Shown here one piece after another: positions 24,518-36,314 of a DNA stretch of 64,000 nucleotides; position 1 is the stretch's first letter, and the number at the start of each line of letters is the position of its first letter. A program made the translations under genes and the position numbers. The DNA lies in contig JASAMV010008195.1 in NCBI GenBank assembly GCA_030248065.1, positions 1 through 64,000 of the forward strand. The letters are read 5' to 3'. Below the pieces are notes generated by a model. It was not told where the DNA came from, searched no databases, and saw only the letters and a list, made by a program, of their open reading frames with translations. Origin of the DNA: Rhynchonema sp. JSB1_4. Its lineage: Eukaryota; Nematoda; Chromadorea; Monhysterida; Xyalidae.

Positions 24518-24956
24518 GGGGCAACCCCCCAACCCCCCCCCCCCCAGCCACTACTATGCTCTGGATATGCGCATACGAGCGACTAGGTAATTGTACGGAA
24601 ATCCACCCGACCGAGCACGCGTCCACGAAAGATACAGCCGTTTTTCGCCGTGGCTGTGTGTTTTATTTGATTCAGGCTGGTGCCTCAGCCGGCCAGGCCC
24701 GGCCCGCCGGCCCGAACCTAAGAAGGTCGGCCCGGCCCGATTTTGGGGTCAAAGGCAAAAATGATCAGAAAAAGCTAAAGTTTTCAAAAATTTTCTCCGG
24801 GATCTCTTCCCGCCCGGAAGCATAGCATGTTTATGTGTTTTGTGATTCGTCTCTGTGAACCGGGTCCATTTGGGTCTCACAAAAATGTGTGTACCGTAAA
24901 AACCTAAATACAGTACTCAGCCCCCCGGTATTGAGCCCCCCGCCCGTAGGGGTCAG

Positions 24957-25893
24957 CAGTGTAGTGGCAGGCAAATGGTTGCAAGGTACCCTTGGGGGGG
25001 ATGGATCCAGATGGTTGCAAGGTACCCCCTACCCAGCCTCCGAGAGGTTGCAAGGTACCCCTGAGGTCCGAAAAAAGGGTGTTTTTTGCATTCATTTTAC
25101 TGCAAATTTGGCCGAAAAATTGGTACTTTTTTACACTTTGGCCGAAAATTTCCCTAAAATACCTATTATGGAGGTTTGCGCGCGGAGCGCGCAATTTTTG
25201 GGGTATTGAGGTCGAAAAACACCCATTTTTGCCTATAAAAACCATAAATTGATGGTTGCAAGGTATCCTCCGGGGTGGTTGCAAGTTACCTACCCTTCCC
25301 CCCCATCCCCCCCCAAGGGGTGGTTGCAAGGTACCTACTCCTTAGTAGGGTTAGAGGTCGGGGGGGTACCCGACACCCGACAGCCGACACCCGACATCTG
25401 GAAGTACCCGACACCCGACACCCGACATCTCAGAAAAAAAGCCGACACCCGACACCCGACAGTTGCAAAAAAACCCGACACCCGACATCTAGTTTTTGAA
25501 AAAAAGCCGACACCCGACACCTGTTTTTGGACCAAAAACAGGCAAATTTTTGCTCATTTGCATCACGAGTGCAATTTTTGGCTCAAGTTACTGAATTCAA
25601 GTATTTTCACACGAAATAAACACCAAAATGTCACATTCTGCGTCTTCGGAAACATTTGTTTCGAAGAAAATTTTCTCTCAAAATTTTTCTCTCAGCAATA
25701 CTGATGTTTTGAACCGTAAGTGTCGGGTGTCGGCTGTCGGGTGTCGGGTCCGAAAAAACCCGACACCCGACATCTGGGGGTACCCGACACCCGACACCTA
25801 CACTTTTTTGGCACCCGACAGCCGACACCCGACATCTCTCTAACCCTACTCCTTAGGGGGGGGAATCCCCCCATCCCCCCAGCCAGTACACTG
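24957..25893. mobile_element. MITE B4 nested in E2
   Basis: Perfect duplication ggggtcag (24949 and 25894). Its right array is interrupted by L. Confidence 0.92.
25346..25848. mobile_element. MITE L nested in B4
   Basis: Ends TAGGGTTAGAG / CTCTAACCCTA; perfect duplication ctccttag (25338 and 25849). Arrays of CCCGACACCCGACATCT near both ends, partly inverted. Confidence 0.9.
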
Positions 25894-26212
25894 GGGGTCA
25901 GTGAATTAATAGAGCCCCCCCCGCCCTAGGAATAGAGCCCCCTGAGTAACATCCCCAATACAGTAGTGTATTAAGGCTTGATAGTTGTGCACAGGTACAT
26001 TTATGCACGTTTGTTGTTCGTTTACGAATAATACGCTTCTTATTGACGAATAGACACGAATAAATGCGATCACAGGCAAAAAACATCCTTTCAAAATTGG
26101 GTGGTTTTTGGGGTATTTCTGGGAACAATTTTTCAGGTTCGGGTCAGTGAATTAATAGAGTCCCCCCCGGAATAGAGCCCCCCAGAGCCCCCTTGTATTT
26201 AGGTTTTTACGG

Positions 26213-26552
26213 TATACTCTAACTCTGCGCGAAGCACAATTTTTTGGAGATTGTTGGTCAAAAAAGGCGCTTTTAGTTGAAATTGAGGTAATTCGGGCCG
26301 GATAGGGCCAGTCCGCTGACTGACTGACCAAATCTCTGGCCCGGACCGAGCCAAAATTCCAAAATCCCTGCCCGGCCCGATCCTAATCTCTTCTACGGTG
26401 GGTTATGGAGGAGGGAATCATCTGCAGGATCATTGTGTTCTTTTAGATTATCGTGTTTCCTGCCCGATCGTAATTTTATGATGTGAGCAGTGAGCGCTAT
26501 GAGCAACTTTCGTGCGTCGGCAAGCGGCACCGATGGTTAGTTCACGTTCACT
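26213..26552. other. F-like element tail and unassigned spacer
   Basis: The first 180 bp is the right part of the GC-rich F-like element; the rest is unique sequence with no open frame, ending at the A5 target site. Confidence 0.4.
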
Positions 26553-26921
26553 CAGTGTAGTTCCTGGTCCGGCGCGGCGGTTAGTGTACCTGTGTACCTA
26601 CCCCGTTTTTCTGAGCGGCGGTTAGTTTACCTCCGTTAGGGGGTATGGGGGAAGACCCAAATTCAAGAAAGTCACTTTTTGAGGTAGAAAATTTAACCGA
26701 TTTTTGGCCTGTTTGGAAAAAATTCTCCATAAAAACGGTATTTTGGCGACTTTTGACAACATCGACCTAAAAATCGCCCATTTTGTGTCTAAAAATGCCC
26801 ATTTTAGGCCTAAAAATGCCTATGTTAGTGTACCTGGCGCCTCGGTTAGTGTACTAGTGTACCTTGGTCGCGGCGGTTAATGTACCTTAGGGGGGACCCC
26901 CTCCCCCCAGGAACTACATTG
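26553..26921. mobile_element. MITE A5
   Basis: CAGTGTAGTTCCTGG / CCAGGAACTACATTG; perfect duplication cgttcact (26545 and 26922). Intact 369-bp copy with unit GCGGCGGTTAGTGTACC in direct orientation at both ends. Confidence 0.93.
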
Positions 26922-26954
26922 CGTTCACTCACTATTGACATATACCTAAATTGG

Positions 26955-27330
26955 AATTCCTGAAATACAGCCCCCGGCCGGAATAGAGGCTCCCTAAATG
27001 GGTCAGCAAATTGGTAGAGCCCCAAATGGTATTCATGGAGCCTCTTGGAGCAAGGTATTTTTAAAGGCTTAAGTGACACAATTTAGTGTACTACGTTTAT
27101 CGTTCGGTTAGATCATATAATACGATATGGATTTACCTCATGTTGATAAATTGAATAACATAGATAAATGCGATCACAAAGGAATAAACCCCTTTTAAAA
27201 CCCATTTCATACATCTTAGGAGTCTTCCCGCGGGAATAATTTTATTCGGGTAGTGTTAGAGCCCCGGAATAGAGTTCTTCAAGAACACACCCTCAAATGG
27301 GGTCAGTAAATTAACAGAATCCGATCCCCA
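26955..27330. mobile_element. Old, diverged E-family copy
   Basis: Shares tacagccccc, ggaatagag, gggtcagcaaatt and gataaatgcgatcacaa with E1 and E2 but with many differences. It is the oldest E copy visible. Confidence 0.65.
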
Positions 27331-27388
27331 TTTCGGCCCGACCAAACCAACAAGCAGTCACTCTAATCGTATTGTTCTTTCGTTTCAG

Positions 27389-30300
27389 GTTGGCGTGAAG
27401 TCGAACGAATAGAAGGGTGGGACGTCAATTCATCCGTGTTTTCCTCATCACAGCGAGCCGGCGGACCAGCGTTATCAGGTTGTGACTTTTGTCGTTTTTG
27501 TTTCTGCGCAAGATTCTCTGATGGCACAGGCCTTTCTAAATCAGGCAAAGCTCAACGTTCGCCCCAAAAATGTCCCACTTGTGCGACAGCGTTTGGTGAT
27601 GAGCGCGCTGCTGAGGCACACAAACGAAAACATGACTTTGAAGCATTATTGCCGGATGCGCTCAGACCAGGTGTGTTCGTTTCGTCTTGCGGTTTTGAAT
27701 GAAAAGTTTTTTGTTTAAAATTTCTGTTTTTTTTTCAGATCCGTTTACGTCTGTACCAAAGAGGCCTGGTCCACATGGTCCTGTACCGATTGACTCGAGT
27801 GCTGCTAGTGAACGGAAATTGTTTGCCGTTGCTGTGGCCTTCACTGACACAATTCTGGAATGTCGAGCGTGCAAAGTGTTGTTCAAGGCTGCCGGTCTGC
27901 TTCAAGATATTTTTTGTCATTTCTTTAGCGAAATCCGTTGCAACAAAGTTCTTTCACGGCAGTGGTGTCGTTGAGAAATCGAAAATCTCCGATATCCAGC
28001 CCAAGCTTGGGCAAATTTCCCACACCTGAACCCGATTGGGCGTTTCTGAAAAAGCGACCCCAAATTTTTTTAAAAGTGCCAAGAATAGGTTCGAAAAATG
28101 TTCTCTTGCGCAAGTGAGCAATTTTTGAGATTGTGAAGCGAAAAATATTCAGTTTTGGTGCTTCTTAGGGGTGCTTGTTACCAACTTGAAAAATTTCCCC
28201 ATGCCCTGTTTCCCACATCCCATACCCCTTCCCAAGGGCGGATCCAGGGAGGCCACAGGGGCCATGCCCCCTCCCCCTTTACTCCACTTGGCCCTTGGAG
28301 GGGGCACCGTTTCGGAAAAAAGCAGGAAAAGGACCTCAAGATCACTGGATTTTCACTGTGATACATTTCAAAAGCTCGAAAATCGCGCGCTTCGCACGTC
28401 AGATACACCCATTTTTCAATGAATTTGACCTTCGCGCGCGTAAAATGTGCAAAATTTCGCGCGTTGTGACGTTTTGTATAATATTTGGTGAAAAAAGCGC
28501 GAAGTTCTAAACAGTCACAAGATAAAAATAATTTTCTGAATTTGGCCCCTCCCTTGGCCAAAAGCTGGATCCGCCACTGCCCCTCCCCCAATGACACCAC
28601 TGGTTCACAGGAATTGGTCGTGCGTCCACAATTATTGCGCATCAACAAACAGTTAGCCACATGGAGAATGTTGCGAAAACACAGTGGGCTGCTGTGAATA
28701 CGTTTTGCCATTGTGTGGTCAGTTTAGCATCCACTCAGCTTCGTTAAAAATTTGGTTGTAATTGTTTTTAGTTGCCACTGTCTTGCAGGGTTGTGGCGCC
28801 AAATACAGCACGGTCGCCGACCTGCAAAAACATCGAATAACGATGCCAGTTGATAAACAGGAGTGCAAACAGGCAATTGTGCCAATTTTGCAATTGTGCA
28901 AGGTGCAAAATATCATTTGTCAATCGCTTGTACATTCGGATCATCTGGTAATAATAAAACGTGTTCTTCTGTTACTCAAGGTCTGCAATCGCTATGTAAC
29001 GGAAGGCAGTGAGCACGATGAAAAGGATACAAACCACGAATTTCTGCTGCAACTACCCGAAGATATGAGACCCGGTTAGCTGTATGTGGCACTCGCTGAT
29101 GTATTGTCAGATGTGTGCGTTCGCATGTGTACCGCAAGTGGTGTAACCAGGATATGTCGTCCTTGGTTCTTGTTCACGATATGTCGTCGAGAACGTAAAG
29201 GAATTCCAATTGCGATTTAGCAAACGGTATATTTCCAACAATGTATGTTCAACGAATGAAAACATCCAAACCACAAGTTACAGCAACAAGATCACACAGC
29301 CCCAAACACCCACAATGTCATTAAATATTCTTTTCACGCAACCAAGCTTTCCAGCTGATCCAAACCCACAAACCACAATGCACAAGTCTTTTTAGATAGA
29401 TTGCATATCGAATGAGCAGCCGAGCACACATTGCTTTCGATACAGTCTTTTTGTTCATATGTAGTCAGTCTTTGCGAGCGTTTTCACAAACGCTGCACAT
29501 TCCCGCGGGCACTGTGTCGTCAAGCTGGCACCAACTGACCAGTGAGCAGACGGACGGTTTGAGTTTGTTGCGCAGGGAATGAGATGGCTGAGAGTTCGTG
29601 GGTTGTTGATTGTTCTCTTGATGTTCTCGGTTGTTGATGTGGGTGACGTTCGAGATTGAAACTGAATGGTGTACATTACATACAATGAATCACAAACAAA
29701 TAAAATAAACAAAACAAATCATCGATCACGCATTTTATGTTTTGAAACGATATGGAAAAGATGATTGGGGTGGGGAGTAGAAGCGCGAGGATGACACGCT
29801 GTTTTGTGAATTTTATTTCGCTCCGCGTTATAAACTAACCATTACCTGTTATTATTGTTGGTCCTGTTGGTTGGTGTGTTGAAACGTACTGTAAGCCTTG
29901 AAAAGCCGAATGGAATTTGTGCATGGAATGAAATTTTGGTAGATAACTAACCGGTGATAGGTGACAAATACAATTGTGGTAAAACATGAGTGGTCGGTAC
30001 TACAGTCACCGAAATACACGACAGCCGTTTCATCGGAAAAGAGGGGGTGGTGACAGATCCGGAGGACAGCGTCCGTTGCGTGGTCGTAGTCACTATCCCA
30101 TGCCGTTCGAACGTCGCACGACAACACCATCAGTGCATTTGGCCGTGAAGGCTATAGGGGACAGCGTCATCGGACAGATCGCCAACGGGCTAACGCATCG
30201 AAAGCCGGCGGATCTTGGTTTGTTCGGCGTTCTCTTTTTGGTGTTGCAGGCAAATTTCGCATGCCGTTTGGTGTTGCTAGGTGTACTCATTGTGGTCGAA

Positions 30301-33300
30301 TTCACTAACCATTGAAGGTGTGCGGCAACATGCGCTGGAAACTGTTGGCTGGATCCCAGTGCGATCACCAGAAATATGTGGCACTCGCTGATGTATTGTC
30401 AGATGTGTGCGTTCGCATGTGTACCGCAAGTGGTGTAACCAGGATATGTCGTCCTTAGTTCTTGTTCACGATATGTCGTCGAGAACGTAAAGGAATTCCA
30501 ATTGCGATTTAGCAAACGGTATATTTCCAACAATGTATGTTCAACGAATGAAAACATCCAAACCACAAGTTACAGCAACAAGATCACACAGCCCCAAACA
30601 CCCACAATGTCATTAAATATTCTTTTCACGCAACCAAGCTTTCCAGCTGATCCAAACCCACAAACCACAATGCACAAGTCTTTTTAGATAGATTGCATAT
30701 CGAATGAGCAGCCGAGCACACATTGCTTTCGATACAGTCTTTTTGTTCATATGTAGTCAGTCTTTGCGAGCGTTTTCACAAACGCTGCACAAGCTGTGTA
30801 CTTTGTGCATGTCATTCACGCTCAAGTAACGGCAAGGACTTTCTTTGGTGCTGTTTTTGCTTTGATGCGATTTCTTTTGACCTTACACATATCAGTTGTT
30901 CGAAGAACTTCTCTTGATTATATATGTTAATTTCGAAACATTTCAAATCGGGGTTTAGGCTGTGGGAGCTCATCCATGACCGTTTCTTGCGCCGTGAACT
31001 AGGGTGCGGCAGGGGTAGGCATCGGGTGTTTGGGTTTTTCGTGGTGTTTAGTGTTCGTGTTTTACTAGTTCGGGAAACATGTGTTTTGCAATGCAATAAA
31101 TTTTCAAAAAGGAAAAGGCGCTAGACAGAAACAACTTATTGAACTTGGCCACTCCATTGACTAAAAGCATGATTCAACGCCGGGGGCAGTGTAGTGCTAA
31201 GGAGCTGCCAACCCCAAAGCGGTGGATGCCACCGGCTAATGGTGCGGTCCCTCCATCACCGTATTTATGCGTTTTATAGGTAAAAAAATGAGTGCTTTTC
31301 GATCTCAAATGCCTAAAACTTTTGCGCTCCGCGCAAGAACATGCATACAGTGACACATGCATACATTTAGCGTAAAAACTGTAAAAAGCGTGATTTTTTA
31401 CGTTTTTGACCGAGAAAACTGTTTCTCCCCAGGAAGTGTTTGGGCTTTTGACTTGGCGCTTACGTGTCGGGTCAGGGCAGGTGTCGGGAGTCGGCATACA
31501 CAGAAATCCCGCACCTTTCTGCGAGCGCTTTATGCCCCTCATATCTTGTTCGGCGTTTTTATACTTCAGCTGAACAGGCTGACTGTTGTGCTAGTTTTTG
31601 GCAACGTCAGCGGCGTGGCCGTACACCACTTTTCTCACTTTGCTGGTTGTTGTGTCTAAGCAAATTCAGCACGATATGACTCATGGCCTTGCATATTGTT
31701 ACTTTGAGCATTTTGTATCAGTCTGGAGCAGTGTGGTCTGTGGTCGGCGATTCACGTACTTTGTATCTCATCACATTTGCGCACCATTTTTTAACATTTC
31801 ACCTTATCGCTATTGCAGACAACCCGCATCAGCCAACGTCCAATCCCAAGTTGTTCGGTTACAAAACAGTCGGTTCAGGCGAGATCGAATGTCGCGCTTG
31901 TCGAAACAGGATCATTGGGCCAAATGTGTTCTCCATGTTATCGCATCAGGCGTCCAAATCACATCGCGCTCTGGTTGCACCCACAAAATGGGCGCATACC
32001 ACGCAGATTTACTACTGTGATGTGAGTTGATATGATGCGGTTTGGCGTGAACGACACTGTAGCTGTTAATTTTCAGCGATCAACTTGCCGCAAAATTATC
32101 GGCTACAATTGTCCGGAAGAATTCGACAAACATCGTCAGGATAAGGCCATTCATGAACCGGTGAATTTCATTATATTTTTCGAAACAAGTTTGATTTTTA
32201 AAATTTTCTGCCAATGTCTTCAACAGGAGCAGTCCCCCAACCAACCCCAGCCATCGACTGCCTCCAAGCCATCCCGCATTCCCGGTTTATTCGACGTTGG
32301 TGTCATGCCCAGGCCAAGTCACGGTGCACCCAAACCCATTGATTGGCGTCAAACGCCCGGTGCTGGCGTGTTTGTGAGTAGTCCGTCCGTTGCTGAGGCT
32401 GCGACTAACAGTTCGAATACTCGACATTCGCGAAATGACGATAATAATGTTATATCGGCATCTAACTCTACTGCTACAACTGCTGCCTGTGGTTCAGTTA
32501 CACAGAGAAACATCAGCCCAGGTATCAGACGGCTTTCTTTCGTTCAGGATAATGACGGCTTTAACAATTTTCGAATTTTTTCTTTTCATGTCTTCTATAT
32601 CAGATGTGCACAATGCAGATAAGTCAGCCAAAAAATCTCCACATATGCAAAGCTAGCATGCAATTTCCAGAGAAACACAGTTGCACGCTGTGCCATCTCA
32701 TGTTCAACACCAAAAACCAGTACGATCGACATCTACGACGTTTGGAGCACAAATGCCACTCGCGAATACCGCTGGAGATCCGGCCTGGTCAGTGGACCAC
32801 AAACATTTCTCATTTTTGACAACATGTGATTTTTGTGTTATATCTGCGTATTTGTTTTTATTTTCAGACAATAGTGAGCAAGTGACCTCAGCTCGGCGTG
32901 TGTTCCACTTTGTGGACGCTGACAGTGGAACGTTGAAATGTCGATGCTGTGCTGACGTTGTATGTTAACTTTTGTATTTCAAATGTTTTTTGAAGAGAAA
33001 GTTACAATTGAATTGAAAAGAAGATTCTGCAGGAACTGAGCAATGCATTGGATATGATGAACCATCAAATGACTGCTGAGCATGAGTATCAATTGAAACG
33101 ATCGCCGTACGCCACTGCTGGTGTCTTCTATTACTGCGTGGTACGTTTGAGCCAGTTGTTCTAATGCGGTTTCTCAGATTAGAAATTCAGTGGGTTGTTT
33201 TTGAAAGTGGCATGTACTATTTTCAGAAATGCGATGTCGTCATCGGAACCAATAATCGTGCAGCGTATCAGACACACTGCGCTAGTGCTGCTCATAATCA

Positions 33301-36277
33301 GGTTGGCTTGATGTTTCTGTGCATATTGCGCTATTGTGTATTGTACGGGGTCCATTGCAAAATTGTGGTTGTTCTGATTCAGAACTGATAGAATAAAGTG
33401 AAAACTGATCCGTGTCATGTGCATATTATTGCTCTGGCTCTTGCCCACAGATCATATGTGTGAAGAAATGTTCTACATTCATTCCTTAGGGCTCCCTTAG
33501 TCTTAGTGGAAAATGGAAGTGGAAATATTTTCTATGTCCAAGGTTTCCATTTCCGTTTTCCTATATGACTAAGCGCCTATTGCTAAATGGAAATGAAACA
33601 AGACATTCGCTGCAGTGGTCATGTTTTGACAAATGACAAAAACTTTTTCTGTTTCATTCAAATTTCGACCGCTGATTGGTCAGATTTTATATGGAAAATG
33701 TTTCGTTTTATTTCCATTTTCCAGTATGCGCTTAGTCATTGAAAAATGGGAATGGAAAACTTGGACATGGAAAATATTTTCATTTCCATTTTCCACTATG
33801 ACTAAGGGAGCCCTTATGCACGTACAATACAGCTACTTTTTGATAGTCTGTCATAGTTTAGTTACCTATCTATACTACTAAAAGAGGAAGGCGTATGTAT
33901 GTATGTATGGTATGTCTGTGTGTCTGTGGCCCCCTCCCTCGGAAGGGCTGACGGGTCAATTTTCACGGGTAGCTTTGGGTATGCTAACGGGTCTTCGGGG
34001 GGAGGGGGCACGGCACGGGCGCGGCGCTGTAGCCGGGCCGCAGGCACGGGTCTCGTCTAGTCAGCCACTAAAACAGAAAGTAATTGAAATCAAGATGTAC
34101 TTGTTTCTTCATCAGGGTGAAACTGCGAACAGCACGAACCCGAAGCCGACTGAACCACAGTATCAATCGGTGACCGTCGATATGGATCTCACTCGTTCGC
34201 CGGACACTCAGCCGCGGCGGCGTATGAATCTGCAGCAAAGGTGCAGTGGTTTTGTTGTTAGGTTTTTGAATATGAATTGGTTATCAGCCGTATCAACTTT
34301 GCTGGCATAGACTTGGGCTACTGTATTTAGTGATAGAGGTGGCGCACTAACTTCGGCCAACGTAAAAGTTGTATACCTGCACCGCAGGAACCATTTTTAC
34401 GCTGTCCGAAATTAGTGCTCCAATTCTATCACTAAATACAGCTCAGCCAAAATTTACCCAAAATCTATGCCAAGTCCATGCCAGCGAAGTTCATACGGCC
34501 CTATATTTTTTCAGATTGGATCTACAAGCGCAACGTCAAATGCATGGTGGTCATCAGATGCAAGCGGGCATGGAATATCAGCGAGCAGCAGCGCAACCGC
34601 GTGCGACCACACAACGCCCGTACCAGCCACAGCGACAGGATGTGGTCGGCAGTGCGCTCACCGATTATTATACAGGTTGGGTGAAACATCTGACGGCCAG
34701 TGATAAGTATTTGTCGATTACCTTGTGCAGTTCTGCAAAAGCTAGTAATATAATTGGCAGCTGGCAATCCCGGCATGAACATTGACCAACGCCCTGGGCC
34801 AATTCGTGACCCTCGACTACGTCGGCCTGCACCACCACCGTTTTCATACCCCGAAAATCCGTACGTTCCACCACCCCCTGCGCCTGATGATCCGCCACGC
34901 AGCAGCGCTGGTAAATTGCGCATTTTTTGAAAGCAAATGCTATTTTTTATTGATGACGTCCGATTTTAGATACGAGCGCTTATCGGGGTCATGTGGGCCC
35001 GCGAATTGAGCAAGTGTTCAATCCCGACGTGTGGGAGACGCCGCCCGCGCCACCACCGGTGGGTGAAATATTCTTTCGTGTGTTCTTGAAAATATGACAA
35101 GCACAGAGTAAGGGGTCTACAAATAACTAGTGCTTTAGCCGCCGTCATCGAGTGAGAGGGCCGGTCAATCAAATGCCGGTTCAAGTACAGATAAACAATT
35201 GTGGAACGCACCCGAGTTCAAAAAAGTTTTCGCTCAACTGTCGAAATTGGCCAAACAGGTTTGTCGTTTCAGTTTTGTGTTGGTCTTGTCTTGGTGATTT
35301 TCATAATCTTTTTCAATTTGTAGGTTGACGCAATGACCAGCAAACGAGAGACAGTTAGCACTTCGCTTGAAACATCAACTGCAACTACCGTAACCCAAGC
35401 GGCGGTTCCGACTGAGGCCTCCTCCACAACAACAACGTCCACAGCACACTATCCCATACCTGCCCCTACTCAGTCATTGTCTGCAGCTGGTGGCCCTCCA
35501 ATTTCCTTGCCGGTTCAGGTGCAAGCACCTGTATCAGCAGGGCCGATGATGCAAGGCCCAAGGCCAATGGGACCGGTTCCAGGATTCCAACCCGGCCCTG
35601 GACCTGGGCATATAATGGGGCCTGGACCACCATACGGTATGGCACCGCGACTTGGTCCTTTTATGGGGCCGGGGCCAGGTCCGATGGGTTCAGGTCACAT
35701 GCGCCCAATGGGGCCAAATCCAATGTTGGGACAAATGATAAATCAAGGACCTGGGATTATGGGAGCGATGCCCGCGCCTGGTATGTATGGTGAGTTTTCA
35801 TCTTTTATTTCATTGTTACTGCACTTCCTTATGATGAAAAGAAGCAAAATCGTCTGATTGTCAGGACCTGGTCCAGGAGGCGCTGGTCCAATGTATGCAC
35901 CTACATACACCCAGCCATTCGCTGGTCCAGCGATGAGCGGTCCAATGCCGTACCCGGCCCAGACCTGTGGCCCAATTGCACATACCGTGTCAGCTCCTCC
36001 GCCCGCTCAGACTGAACCAATGGGAGATATTGCTGAGGTATTGCACCTATTTTGTTATGTTTGTTGAGATCTTGTCAAAAACATGTCCTATTTGGTGCAG
36101 GCTGCACTGCTGCAATCGTTGTCGGCCGTTACTGAAACTGAATCTAGTGAGGAATCGATGAAAATGCTGCTCAACGCGATGAAGGCCAGGGAGATTGCGC
36201 AGCAAGTCAGTGATGTTTCATATTCAAGCTTCACTTGCTTGGTGCCAGGAGAGAGAGGGAAAAAAGGGGGGGAAGGA

Positions 36278-36314
<37 letters not shown>

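Larger units (their letters stand above)
22745..24558 (+). mobile_element. MITE H2 inserted at the right end of F1
   Basis: Starts CAGTGTAGTGGCAGGCC, ends CCAGCCACTACTATG; perfect duplication ctctggat (22737 and 24559) made of the last five bases of F1 plus gat. Hosts B3, A4 and C2. Between 23475 and 23590 there is unassigned sequence. Confidence 0.88.
24894..26212. mobile_element. Tc1/mariner-like MITE E2
   Basis: CCGTAAAAACC...TTTTTACGG between TA dinucleotides. The paralogue at about 48925 (cttatactttgcgcg) resembles the empty site. Hosts B4. Confidence 0.85.
24676..26390. mobile_element. GC-rich F-like element carrying E2
   Basis: GGCCCGGCCCG-rich ends at about 24690-24745 and 26297-26390 bracket a body similar to 48880-49100. 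Borders are not fixed. Confidence 0.55.

Noticed and set aside
15338..24571. Assembly artefact as explanation for the repeat stack
   Set aside because: About a dozen independent, perfect 8-bp duplications, including two split by later insertions, cannot arise from misassembly, though homopolymer lengths may be wrong.
28195..28580. Frames with FP-rich sequence between zinc-finger exons
   Set aside because: They fall entirely inside MITEs J2 and R, within an intron.
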